A DNA stretch of 28,536 nt from Victivallales bacterium (GTDB lineage: Bacteria > Verrucomicrobiota > Lentisphaeria > Oligosphaerales > Lenti-02), in contig JABGQJ010000011.1 in the NCBI GenBank assembly GCA_018648945.1, forward strand, positions 1 to 28,536. Direction: 5' to 3'. Positions 1 to 7,143 of the stretch are shown one piece after another (within the stretch, counting starts at the first letter, position 1; every line of letters starts with the position of its first letter). Below the pieces are notes generated by a model, which was given only the letters and a program-made list of their open reading frames with translations, searched no databases and was not told the DNA's origin. A program made the translations under genes and the position numbers.

Positions 1-1003
1 TATAACGCCGCGTGAGGACCTCCCGCATCATGGCGGTGTCGTCGGTCGCCTGTTCGTCGCGAATGCGGAAGCGACGGTAGTCGCTGCGGGAGGGCTTCCC
101 GTCACGGAAGCAGACCATGCTGCCGACGGCAAACCGGCCCCCGATGTTGGACATGTCAAAACACTCGATGCGGCTCGGCTCAGACCGGATGCCCAAGGCT
201 CTCCGGAGCTCATGCACACCTTCTTCCCCGGGTGCGCTCCCGCCCCGCTCGAGAGTGGCGTGCCGGAAGGAGCGTTGCCGGGGCTCGCAGATCGTGCGCA
301 GATTCGCCACCATGTCCCGCAGGCCAGCCGCATCCTCAAACCGCAGGTCCTGGGAGTGGGCGCGCATGCGCTTCTCCAAGTCTTCGACCAGCGGCTTGAT
401 GTCCCCTTTGAACACGGCGATGACTTGATCGAGGCGTTCCTGATACTGCTCCGTGGTGGCCTCCCCCGTGCAGGGGCAGCAGCAGTTGCGTATCTGGTGT
501 TCCAGGCAGTGCTTGTGTTGCTCAAGGTCGGGTTCGCGGACGTTGCAGGTGCGCAGACCGAAGCGCTTGGCCAGGAAGTCCGCCGTTTCCCGCAGCACGC
601 GGGCAAAGGGGAAGGGGCCGAAGTAGAGGCGATTGTCGCTGCGCCGGATGCGCACCAACTGCAGACGGGGGAAGGGCTCCTCGGGGTCAATGCAGAGATA
701 GAGGTAGCGCTTGTCATCCCGGAGCTCGACGTTGTAGCGGGGATGGTACTGCTTGATGAGACGGGACTCAAGCAGCAGGGCCTCGGCCTCGGTCCGGACC
801 TGCATGATGTCGTACGATTCGATGCTGTGGATGAGCGCCCGCAGCTTGGGGTCGGCCCGGGTGTTGCGGCTGGGCTGGAAATAGGTGGAGAGGCGCTTGC
901 GCAGGGAGCGCGCCTTGCCGACGTAGATCACCTCCCCATCCGCGTTGCGGAACAGGTACACGCCCGGCGCGTTCGGCACGTCCTGTGGGGAGAATCGCTC
1001 CAT
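1..1003 (-). CDS. uvrC: UvrABC system protein C (excinuclease subunit C), 3'-truncated by window edge
   Basis: UvrC makes the two incisions around bulky DNA lesions in nucleotide excision repair, in the cytoplasm with UvrA and UvrB. The first 334 residues are visible. The GIY-YIG nuclease domain is at about 12-92 (GVYLF, then IYVGKA). A Cys cluster follows (about C153, C166, C174-176, C178), whose spacing matches the iron-sulfur ligands reported for E. coli UvrC. A UVR motif lies at about 203-237 and the RNase H-like domain begins at about 279 (IECFDMSN, later MMREVLTRRY). The frame is open to base 1, so the C-terminal nuclease and HhH domains lie outside. The ATG at 1001-1003 is preceded by AAGGTGG. 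It is the last visible gene of the string, 21 bases after the dCMP deaminase gene. Confidence 0.95.
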   Translation of the reverse strand, partial: MERFSPQDVPNAPGVYLFRNADGEVIYVGKARSLRKRLSTYFQPSRNTRADPKLRALIHSIESYDIMQVRTEAEALLLESRLIKQYHPRYNVELRDDKRYLYLCIDPEEPFPRLQLVRIRRSDNRLYFGPFPFARVLRETADFLAKRFGLRTCNVREPDLEQHKHCLEHQIRNCCCPCTGEATTEQYQERLDQVIAVFKGDIKPLVEDLEKRMRAHSQDLRFEDAAGLRDMVANLRTICEPRQRSFRHATLERGGSAPGEEGVHELRRALGIRSEPSRIECFDMSNIGGRFAVGSMVCFRDGKPSRSDYRRFRIRDEQATDDTAMMREVLTRRY

Positions 1004-1024
1004 CGCCACCTTGCTCTTGCTGGG

Positions 1025-1567
1025 TCAGCTAGCGTCTGCCGCCGGCTTGCTGGCCCGGGCGGAGGAGTAGCGTTCGAGATGGTACTGGATCGCCCGATCC
1101 GGCATGGCCAGGCGGTCGAGCGTCACGCCGGACTCCGCAAAAAAGCGTTCGGCCAGCGTGTCGTGGAAATCGGAGAAGACGACAACGCGCGCAATGCCGG
1201 CGGCGACCAGCGCCTTGGCGCAGTTCGTGCACGGCATATTGGTCACGTACGCGGTGGCGCCGCTGAGCGTGACACCGTGCCGCGTGGCCTGGCAGATGGC
1301 ATTGATCTCCGCATGGTTGGTGCGCACGCAGTGGTTGTTCACGACCATGCACCCCACGTCGTAGCAGTGGGCTGCGCCCGGCAGCGAACCATTGTAGCCA
1401 GTGGCCAGAACGAAGCGTTCGCGGACCAGAGCGCACCCGCAATGCATGCGCGGACAGGTGGCTCGCTCCGAAGCCAGCATGGCCAGCTTCAGGAAGTACT
1501 CATCCCAGGAAGGGCGATGCCAGTCCCCCTTGGGCTCGTCCGTGGTCGAGGTCAGCGTGTCGGCCAT
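1025..1567 (-). CDS. Deoxycytidylate (dCMP) deaminase family protein
   Basis: This 180-aa zinc-dependent deaminase most likely converts dCMP to dUMP, feeding thymidylate synthesis. The catalytic motif HAE is at residues 85-87 and the zinc site PCTNC at 112-116. An extra Cys/His-rich stretch (C38, H42, C43, C45, H68, C69, C73) is typical of the ComEB/dCMP deaminase group, where further Cys/His residues bind a second zinc. The segment GYNGSLPGAAHC is characteristic of the family. The ATG has GGAGAG about 8 bases upstream. The gene follows hpf after a 75-base gap with a perfect hairpin, and precedes uvrC by 21 bases. Another cytidine-deaminase-fold substrate is possible but less likely. Confidence 0.9.
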   Translation of the reverse strand: MADTLTSTTDEPKGDWHRPSWDEYFLKLAMLASERATCPRMHCGCALVRERFVLATGYNGSLPGAAHCYDVGCMVVNNHCVRTNHAEINAICQATRHGVTLSGATAYVTNMPCTNCAKALVAAGIARVVVFSDFHDTLAERFFAESGVTLDRLAMPDRAIQYHLERYSSARASKPAADAS

Positions 1568-1588
1568 GCGATGGGCTCTCCAGAATCA

Positions 1589-1621
1589 ACGTCCGCCCGA
1601 CCGTGGAGGCCGGGCGGACGT
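1589..1621 (-). terminator. Perfect 11-bp inverted repeat between hpf and the dCMP deaminase gene
   Basis: Arms at 1589-1599 and 1611-1621 (ACGTCCGCCCG and its exact complement) enclose an 11-base loop. The RNA would form a very stable GC-rich stem just after hpf. It is not followed by a clear U-tract, only TTGATTCT, so it may be a partial terminator, a processing or mRNA-protecting stem, or an attenuator rather than a full intrinsic terminator. Confidence 0.5.
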
Positions 1622-1642
1622 GGGGTGGTTGAAACAAGGCGA

Positions 1643-2029
1643 TCAGACTTCCTGGACGACCTCCTCTTCTTCGATCAGGTCCTCTTCGTCATCCCCTGCT
1701 GCCGTCTCTTCGGCGGCGGCGAATTTCGCGTCCTCCTTGACGCGGTGGTCCTGCAGTTTCTCGAGGTGTCGCCTCAGCTGCTTCTCCAACTTGTCGACGG
1801 CCCCATCGATGCTGACGTACATGTCACCCGTTCGCGAAGTGGCAACCAAATCGAGGTGCTTCCCATTCAGATGGACCTCCGCTTCATGGCAATTGCGCTG
1901 GACTTCCAGCACGACCCTGGCGGTGGTGAGCTTGGTGTGCTCCACTTCCAGTTCCGTCACCTTGGTCTCCGCATGCTTTCGCAGTTCGTCTCCGAGTTCG
2001 AAGTGCCGTGCGCTGACGATGACTTCCAT
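1643..2029 (-). CDS. hpf: Ribosome hibernation promoting factor HPF/YfiA family
   Basis: This 128-aa protein binds the 30S decoding channel and silences idle ribosomes. It starts MEVIVSARHF and carries the family hallmark at residues 70-95 (MYVSIDGAVDKLEKQLRRH). The last 30 residues form an acidic, Glu/Asp-rich tail. It is longer than the short HPF of E. coli (about 95 aa) but lacks the C-terminal dimerisation domain of long HPF (about 180-190 aa). I chose the ATG at 2027-2029, which has TAGGAG 9 bases upstream. An in-frame TTG at 2036-2038 would overlap that ribosome-binding site. It follows lptB by 44 bases, as in proteobacterial lpt-rpoN-hpf loci but without rpoN. Confidence 0.93.
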   Translation of the reverse strand: MEVIVSARHFELGDELRKHAETKVTELEVEHTKLTTARVVLEVQRNCHEAEVHLNGKHLDLVATSRTGDMYVSIDGAVDKLEKQLRRHLEKLQDHRVKEDAKFAAAEETAAGDDEEDLIEEEEVVQEV

Positions 2030-2054
2030 GACGTGCAACTCCTATGTGCTCCCC

Positions 2055-2075
2055 GAGGCCGGCCCATCCGGCCTC
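2055..2075 (-). terminator. Hairpin at the lptB stop codon
   Basis: Perfect 8-bp arms at 2055-2062 (GAGGCCGG) and 2068-2075 (CCGGCCTC) enclose a 5-base loop. The stem begins within the lptB stop codon and ends a few bases before the hpf ribosome-binding site. No U-tract follows. It could reduce read-through into hpf or set the stability of the upstream message. Confidence 0.4.
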
Positions 2076-2808
2076 AGGCTGTGAAACGCGGCCCCAGATA
2101 CACGCGACGAGCTTGCTCGTCGTTGATCAGGTGGTCGCTGCTTCCATGGCAAAGAATCTCCCCGTCGCAGATCACATATGCGCGGTTGACGATGGCGAGG
2201 GTTTCCCGGACGCTGTGGTCGGTGATCAGCACGCCCAAGCCTCGATCGCGCAAATGCGCGATGATCTTCTGGACCTCGTACACGTTGATGGGGTCCACGC
2301 CGCTGAACGGCTCGTCGAGGAGGATGAAGCGGGGGTTGGTGGTCAGCGCCCGGGTGATCTCCAGGCGTCGCCGTTCACCGCCGCTGAGAGTCATAGCCTT
2401 CTGTTTGGCCAGATGGCTCAGCTGTAGTTCGTTGAGTAGGTCACGCAGGCGCTCCTCCCTCTCCACCTTGCTGAGCGGGAGGGTTTCGAGGATCGCCATG
2501 ATGTTGTCCGCGACCGTGAGCTTGCGGAAGATGGAGGGTTCCTGGGAGAGGTAGCCCATGCCGAGACGGGCGCGCTCGAACATGGCCAGATTGGAGACGT
2601 CCCGTCCCATGAAAAGGATGTTCCCCTCGTTCGGTCGGATCAGGCCCACGATCATGTAGAACGTGGTCGTCTTGCCGGCCCCGTTGGGACCGAGCAGACC
2701 AACGACTTCCCCGGGCTGGACGGTCAGCGAGACCTTGTTCACCACGCGCCGACCACGATACGCCTTGACCAGCCCTTGCGTTTCAAGCAGGCAGCTTGGT
2801 TGGGTCAT
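2074..2808 (-). CDS. lptB: LPS export ABC transporter ATP-binding protein LptB
   Basis: LptB is the cytoplasmic ATPase of the LptB2FG transporter, which extracts LPS from the inner membrane and pushes it along the Lpt bridge. The 244-aa length is normal. It shows Walker A at 40-48 (GPNGAGKTT), the ABC signature at 141-146 (LSGGER), Walker B at 161-167 (FILLDEP) and the switch His at 198 (ITDHSV). The LptB-typical YLSQEPSIFRKLTV is at 86-99. The ATG overlaps the lptA stop by 4 bases (ATGA), and AAGGAAG lies about 10 bases upstream. LptF and LptG are not in the window. Confidence 0.97.
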   Translation of the reverse strand: MTQPSCLLETQGLVKAYRGRRVVNKVSLTVQPGEVVGLLGPNGAGKTTTFYMIVGLIRPNEGNILFMGRDVSNLAMFERARLGMGYLSQEPSIFRKLTVADNIMAILETLPLSKVEREERLRDLLNELQLSHLAKQKAMTLSGGERRRLEITRALTTNPRFILLDEPFSGVDPINVYEVQKIIAHLRDRGLGVLITDHSVRETLAIVNRAYVICDGEILCHGSSDHLINDEQARRVYLGPRFTA

Positions 2809-3410
2809 GGCTTGGGTTCTTCCTTCTCTTTTCCCTTTAGAAGGTCGGTCGGGCTCCGAGCGCCTTTGTCGATGCGGCGGGTCTCGCCATGCACCTTGAA
2901 CAGCTTGAAGGTTGCCTTCTTGCGGTTGTAGATCATCTTCTCGGCCTCTTTGACGCCAAACTGCGGAGTTTCGAGGGTGGGTTTGTCGGTCAGTACGATC
3001 TCGTCCTTCGCGACGTCGAACACGGCCTTGCCGGCCTTGGCCTTGCGCATCTTCCCTACTTCGCTGATGACCACGTTGCCGATCGCCTCGATCATGCTGA
3101 GTTCGTTCTTCTCCGTCAGATGGACGATCATCTTGTCGGCCAGGAGGAGCATGCGTTCATCGGAGACCTTGACGTTGCCCTCGAAGGTTGCCTTGCGATT
3201 GTTGAAGTCCATCTCGACGCAATCCGCATCGATCTTGAGTTGGCCCTTCTTCTCGGGGGATTGCGTGCCGATGCCCAACAGGGAGTCCAGGCCCTGCTTG
3301 GCCCTCTTGGTGGGCTTTACCTCCCCCTGGGCAGGCTGGCCAATGGCCATCAGGGAAACCAGGGAGCCAAGAGCCAACACGGCCCTGAGAGTCGAAGACA
3401 AAATACTCAT
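2805..3410 (-). CDS. lptA: LptA/OstA-family periplasmic LPS-transport protein
   Basis: LptA forms the periplasmic bridge of the Lpt machine. This 201-aa protein has an N-terminal signal peptide (hydrophobic about 8-25, likely cleavage near residue 29). The OstA-like beta-jellyroll begins at about 57 with LKIDADCVEMDF, and ATFEGNVKV and ADKMIVHL are typical strand motifs. The charged C-terminus (KGKEKEEPKP) is probably disordered. It overlaps lptC by 4 bases upstream and lptB by 4 bases downstream, which fits translational coupling. The start has a strong GGAGGAAGAG site. Sequence conservation is low across this family, so the name rests on both fold motifs and position. Confidence 0.88.
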   Translation of the reverse strand: MSILSSTLRAVLALGSLVSLMAIGQPAQGEVKPTKRAKQGLDSLLGIGTQSPEKKGQLKIDADCVEMDFNNRKATFEGNVKVSDERMLLLADKMIVHLTEKNELSMIEAIGNVVISEVGKMRKAKAGKAVFDVAKDEIVLTDKPTLETPQFGVKEAEKMIYNRKKATFKLFKVHGETRRIDKGARSPTDLLKGKEKEEPKP

Positions 3411-3934
3411 TTCTGCTCTTCCTCCGGCTTGGGGACGGACTTCTTGCGGGACGATTCAGGCGTCCCGCCGAGAGGCCCGAAAACGTCTTCGGGCGACATG
3501 CCGCCGCCCACTTTTCGCACGGTCATTTTCACTTGGCTGCGGATACGCAGAACCTTGCGGTCCGCCGCGATGTCGTATCCCACCCCCTCCAAGGTCATCT
3601 CCTCCGAGACCACATGCAGGGGGGCATCGCTATGGGCGATGCCGCGCGTCTGGTCGAACATGCACTTAGGCGAGGTCACGGTTGCTCGCCTGTTGTTCTC
3701 GAGATGCACGACCAAGCGGATCCGATCGAGCTGATACAGACCACCTCGCAGACGAGCCTTCTCGCCATGCAACTGCCACTCCTCCTTGCCATCCTTGCCA
3801 GCGCCTCTTGTCTCGAAGCCGACGAGGGTGACGGTATGGCCTCCCTCGAAGTCGAATGCCAACAAGGTTGACAGGGCTAGCACGGTTGAGAACAGAGCCG
3901 CTGTCTGAAATGGATTCGGGATTCTAGTTCTCAT
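3407..3934 (-). CDS. lptC: LptC-family inner-membrane LPS-transport protein
   Basis: LptC is a bitopic inner-membrane protein that receives LPS from LptB2FG and passes it to LptA. The 175-aa product has one N-terminal membrane segment (about 8-27). A periplasmic beta-rich domain follows, including WQLHGEKARLRGG at about 53-65, a recognisable LptC strand pattern. The C-terminus is Pro/Lys/Glu-rich. It lies between kdsC and lptA as in many Gram-negatives and overlaps lptA by ATGA. TAGGG is 5 bases before the ATG. Sequence similarity alone would be weak, and gene order carries much of the call. Confidence 0.82.
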   Translation of the reverse strand: MRTRIPNPFQTAALFSTVLALSTLLAFDFEGGHTVTLVGFETRGAGKDGKEEWQLHGEKARLRGGLYQLDRIRLVVHLENNRRATVTSPKCMFDQTRGIAHSDAPLHVVSEEMTLEGVGYDIAADRKVLRIRSQVKMTVRKVGGGMSPEDVFGPLGGTPESSRKKSVPKPEEEQK

Positions 3935-3989
3935 TCTACCCTATGGACGCAAGCCGAGGGGGCAATGTTCACGGAAATGGTTGAGGACA

Positions 3990-4517
3990 TCACCCTTTTC
4001 CCTGATAACGGCGCACGATGGCGATCCATTTGCCCTGTTCCCGAAGCAACCACTCGGCAGCTTCGCGGATTGCGCCGCGGCCACCGAGGCGTTCCGTGAC
4101 CAGATCCACAGTCTGCTTGACTTCGTCGACGGCATCCCCCACAGCCACCGAGACACCCGCCAGGTTCATGGCCGGCAAATCCACCAGATCGTCGCCGATG
4201 AAGAGGATCTCGGTGGTCTCGATCCCGAGCTGGCTGGCCAACTCGCGGAGGGCGGTGGCCTTGTCCCGGCTGCCCTCGGTGGCGAAGTCGAGGCCCAGTT
4301 CGGCAATGCGGGTGCGGTTGGCTTGGCTGGAGCGCCCCGAGAGCACGCCGACCTTGAGCCCGGCGCGCTGGAGGAGCTTGATCCCGAGCCCGTCCCTCAC
4401 ATCGAAGAACTTGATCTCATCGGTGCCGCTGGCGTAGCCGATCCGACCGTCAGTCAGGACACCATCTATATCCAGGGCCACAGCCTGGATCCGTCTAGCT
4501 CGTGTGGACAAGGTCAT
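3990..4517 (-). CDS. kdsC: 3-deoxy-D-manno-octulosonate 8-phosphate phosphatase (KdsC-type HAD)
   Basis: KdsC removes phosphate from Kdo-8-P, the third step of Kdo synthesis. The 175-aa length is typical of this small C0-type HAD phosphatase. Motif I DIDGVLTDG is at 16-24 (nucleophile D16, acid/base D18), motif II includes S60 (VLSGRSS), motif III K86, and motif IV GDDLVD at 108-113. TDEIKFFDVRDGLGI is characteristic of the family. The gene overlaps the end of kdsA by 23 bases and is followed 55 bases later by lptC. The start has GAAGG about 8 bases upstream. Confidence 0.94.
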   Translation of the reverse strand: MTLSTRARRIQAVALDIDGVLTDGRIGYASGTDEIKFFDVRDGLGIKLLQRAGLKVGVLSGRSSQANRTRIAELGLDFATEGSRDKATALRELASQLGIETTEILFIGDDLVDLPAMNLAGVSVAVGDAVDEVKQTVDLVTERLGGRGAIREAAEWLLREQGKWIAIVRRYQGKG

Positions 4518-5331
4518 GGATGGCCTTCACAGTTCGGAGTAGGGGTTCGGCTTGGTCCAGGGCCAGGGAGTTGGGCCCATCGCAGAGAGCGTTCTCCGGA
4601 TCGGGATGGACTTCCAGGAAGAGGCCTTGAATGCCAGCCGCAGTGGCGGCGCGGACGAGCGGGGTAACGAACTGACGATCGCCACCGGAACAGGCCCCCT
4701 GCCCGCTCGGCAACTGCACCGAATGGGTGCCGTCGAAGATCACCGGCACGCCCAGGGCGGCCATGCTGGGCAGTGAGCGCATATCGACCACCAGATTGTG
4801 ATAGCCGAAGGTGGTGCCGCGCTCGGTCAGGCAGATCCGGGAGTTGCCAGTGGAACGGACCTTGCCGACGGCGGCAGCCATGTCTTCGCCCGCCAGGAAC
4901 TGGCCCTTCTTGATGTTCACGCAGGCCCCGGTTTCGCCGGCCGCGACCAGAAGGTCGGTCTGGCGACAGAGGAAGGCGGGAATCTGGAGGATGTCCACGA
5001 CTTGGGCAACCGTCGCGGCCTGACTGGGCAGGTGGATATCGGTGACGACAGGAACACCGAACTCGTCCCGAATGGTGCCGAGGATCGCCAAGCCTTCCTC
5101 CAGGCCGGGGCCACGGAACGAATCGACGCTGGTGCGATTCGCCTTGTCGAAGGAGGCCTTGAACACATAGCCGATCCCGATGCGCGCGCAGATCTCGGCC
5201 AGAGTGCCGGCAACTCGGCGGCAAATCTCCACGGACTCGATGACACAAGGACCACCCAGAAGAACCGGCGCGGCGGCGCCACCGATGCATAGACCGGGAC
5301 GAATCTCAACAGAGGGGACGGCAGGGATCAC
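4495..5331 (-). CDS. kdsA: 3-deoxy-8-phosphooctulonate synthase (Kdo-8-P synthase)
   Basis: KdsA condenses phosphoenolpyruvate with D-arabinose 5-phosphate to give Kdo-8-P. The frame can be extended upstream, but I start at the GTG at 5329-5331. It overlaps the kdsB stop as GTGA, has GAGGGAG 7 bases upstream and gives 278 aa, the usual length. Motifs are GGPCVIES at 26-33 and KASFDKANRTS at 58-68, then DIHLPSQ, RGTTFGYHNLVVDM and FDGTHSVQLP. The segment FLCRQTDLL belongs to the active-site barrel. Metal-dependent and metal-independent classes are not separated with certainty here. Confidence 0.95.
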   Translation of the reverse strand: MIPAVPSVEIRPGLCIGGAAAPVLLGGPCVIESVEICRRVAGTLAEICARIGIGYVFKASFDKANRTSVDSFRGPGLEEGLAILGTIRDEFGVPVVTDIHLPSQAATVAQVVDILQIPAFLCRQTDLLVAAGETGACVNIKKGQFLAGEDMAAAVGKVRSTGNSRICLTERGTTFGYHNLVVDMRSLPSMAALGVPVIFDGTHSVQLPSGQGACSGGDRQFVTPLVRAATAAGIQGLFLEVHPDPENALCDGPNSLALDQAEPLLRTVKAIHDLVHTS

Positions 5332-6083
5332 GTGTTTACTCCCTCTTGCAGGGCCAGAAGCCGTTCGACCCGTTCGACATCCTCCGGCACATCCACGCCA
5401 GCGCTCTGGGCCGTCGTTTTGACCACCAGGATGCGGGCGCCGTTCTCCAGGGCACGAAGCTGTTCCAGCATTTCGCACATCTCCAGCGGCGTCCGCTCCC
5501 AGGCAATATACTGGTAGAGGAAGTCGCGCCGATAGGCGTAGATCCCCCAATGCAGCAGGGGCTCGACAGGGGTGCCGCCGGTCCGGACAAAGGGCAGGCA
5601 AGCCCGACTGAAGTAGAGGGCATAGCCATCGGCCCCGACCACCGCCTTGACAGCGTTCGGGTCGTCGGCATCCTTCTCGGCCAAACTGAAGGGAACGGCC
5701 AGAGTGCCCATGGGGGCGTCGCTGTTGCGCATGGCGGCAACCAGATCATCGAGCACGAAGGTGGGAAGAAGGGGTTCATCTCCCTGGACATTCACGATCA
5801 AGTCTGCCGCCACGTCCTGCACGGCTTCGGCGATGCGGTCCGTGCCGGTCTCGTGATCGCTCGAGGTCATGACGGCCTTGCCGCCGAAGGCTTCGACCGC
5901 GTCGATGATCCGTTGATCGTCGGTGGCAACCAACACTTCGTCGATCTCGCGGCAGGCGGCGGTCGCTTCGTAGACCCGTTGGATCATCGACACGCCTGCG
6001 ATCAGGGCCAAGGGTTTGCCGGGGAAGCGGGTGCTTCCGTAGCGGGCTGGGATGACTGCGGCCACCCGTGCGATATCGTCCAT
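5328..6083 (-). CDS. kdsB: 3-deoxy-manno-octulosonate cytidylyltransferase (CMP-Kdo synthetase)
   Basis: KdsB activates Kdo with CTP to give CMP-Kdo for transfer to lipid A. The start is the ATG at 6081-6083 (MDDIARVAAV) with AGGGAG about 8 bases upstream. Upstream in-frame codons encode a low-complexity extension unlike the family. The 251-aa protein has the nucleotide-binding N-terminus IPARYGSTRFPGKPL at 11-25, SDHETGTDRIAE at about 75-86 and the metal-binding VNVQGDEPLL at 97-106. The C-terminal RALENGARI is followed by VDVPEDVERVE. It is 31 bases after hldA and overlaps kdsA by 4 bases. Confidence 0.96.
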   Translation of the reverse strand: MDDIARVAAVIPARYGSTRFPGKPLALIAGVSMIQRVYEATAACREIDEVLVATDDQRIIDAVEAFGGKAVMTSSDHETGTDRIAEAVQDVAADLIVNVQGDEPLLPTFVLDDLVAAMRNSDAPMGTLAVPFSLAEKDADDPNAVKAVVGADGYALYFSRACLPFVRTGGTPVEPLLHWGIYAYRRDFLYQYIAWERTPLEMCEMLEQLRALENGARILVVKTTAQSAGVDVPEDVERVERLLALQEGVNT

Positions 6084-6114
6084 ATTCCTGTCTCCCTGAC
6101 CTCTGTCGGAGTTG

Positions 6115-7143
6115 CTAGCCAAGCTCGGCTGGGTACTCGTGCAGTTCCAGAAGCGCGTGCTGCAGTTCGTCGGGGGTAACGGCTGCTGTACCCACCTCGG
6201 CAATCACCACGCCGGCGGCCGAGTTGGCCAGACAAGCCGCGTCAGCTGGGCAAGCACCGCTGGCGAGAGCAAGCACGAATACCGCCATCACCGTATCCCC
6301 GGCACCGGAAACGTCAAAGACCTCGATGGCCTGCGTCGGGATATGCAGGGGCTCACGCTCTCCCGCGAACAGGGCCATCCCCTTCGACCCGAGAGTAATG
6401 AGCAGCAGTTCCGTACCCCAAGTCTCCCGCAGTTTCCGACCGACCGCCAGCAGGGGTGCATCCCCGCTCAATGGCAGGGAGCCGGACTGGTAATACATCC
6501 CCGCCAAAGCAAAGGCCTCAGCGCGGTTCGGGGTCATCAGCTTCAGGCCCTCGACCTCGAACCGGTTGCTCGCGTGGGGATCAAGCGTGACGAAGACACC
6601 TGCTTGTCGACAGGTGGCAACCACATCCGCCACCAACTCGCGGTCGAGCACGCCCTTCGCGTAGTCCTCGAGGATCACCGCATCGAGCTGGCCACCACGC
6701 ACCGCGCGCTGCAGCCGCTCGGCAATCTGGGCCCGAAGCGCAGCGGGGACAGGGCTGGTCTCCTCGCGGTCGATCCGCACGACCTGCTGGTTGCCGGCAA
6801 GAACGCGGGTCTTCACGGTGGTCGGTCGGCTAGCGGAAACCAGAACGCCGGAGGCATCGGCACCACTCTCGTCCAGTGCTGCCAGCAGTTCGTGGCCGGC
6901 GGAATCGTCGCCGACGAGCCCGAAGGCATGGGCGTGAGCCCCGAGGGACACCAGGTTGCGGACGACGTTCGCCGCCCCCCCGGGAGCGGTGGTATCGCTC
7001 TCGGCCCGCACAACCGGCACAGGGGCTTCCGGGCAGAGCCGGGTGGCACGGCCCCAGATATAGGTGTCAAGCATGAGGTCGCCGACCACTGCGACGCGGC
7101 AGTCGCGGAGCTTCGGCAGGTAGCTGGCAAGTCTGTTCTTCAT
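6115..7143 (-). CDS. hldA: D-glycero-beta-D-manno-heptose-7-phosphate kinase (single-domain HldA/RfaE1)
   Basis: This PfkB-family kinase phosphorylates heptose 7-phosphate at C1 on the route to ADP-heptose for the LPS inner core. The 342-aa protein has GDLMLDTYIWG at 21-31, APGGAANVVRNL at 53-64, and the PfkB signature DVSGAGDT at 277-284 with catalytic D283. It corresponds only to the N-terminal half of bifunctional HldE (about 475 aa). The adenylyltransferase must therefore be a separate HldC elsewhere. The ATG overlaps the stop of the preceding FHA-like gene (ATGA) with AGAAGGG upstream. A related sugar kinase is a lesser possibility, but the Kdo gene context supports this call. Confidence 0.88.
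   Translation of the reverse strand: MKNRLASYLPKLRDCRVAVVGDLMLDTYIWGRATRLCPEAPVPVVRAESDTTAPGGAANVVRNLVSLGAHAHAFGLVGDDSAGHELLAALDESGADASGVLVSASRPTTVKTRVLAGNQQVVRIDREETSPVPAALRAQIAERLQRAVRGGQLDAVILEDYAKGVLDRELVADVVATCRQAGVFVTLDPHASNRFEVEGLKLMTPNRAEAFALAGMYYQSGSLPLSGDAPLLAVGRKLRETWGTELLLITLGSKGMALFAGEREPLHIPTQAIEVFDVSGAGDTVMAVFVLALASGACPADAACLANSAAGVVIAEVGTAAVTPDELQHALLELHEYPAELG

Noticed and set aside
28..771. A 247-codon minus-strand open frame rich in Ser, Thr and Pro
   Set aside because: It is out of frame with uvrC, whose GIY-YIG and UVR motifs read clearly in the true frame.
212..2554. A 780-codon open frame on the plus strand
   Set aside because: It lies antisense to uvrC, the dCMP deaminase gene, hpf and lptB, has no recognisable motifs, and is the open frame expected opposite GC-rich genes.
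5332..5601. A longer kdsA with 90 extra N-terminal residues
   Set aside because: The extension is Arg/Pro/Gly-rich, overlaps kdsB, and a GTG with a good ribosome-binding site gives the normal KdsA length.
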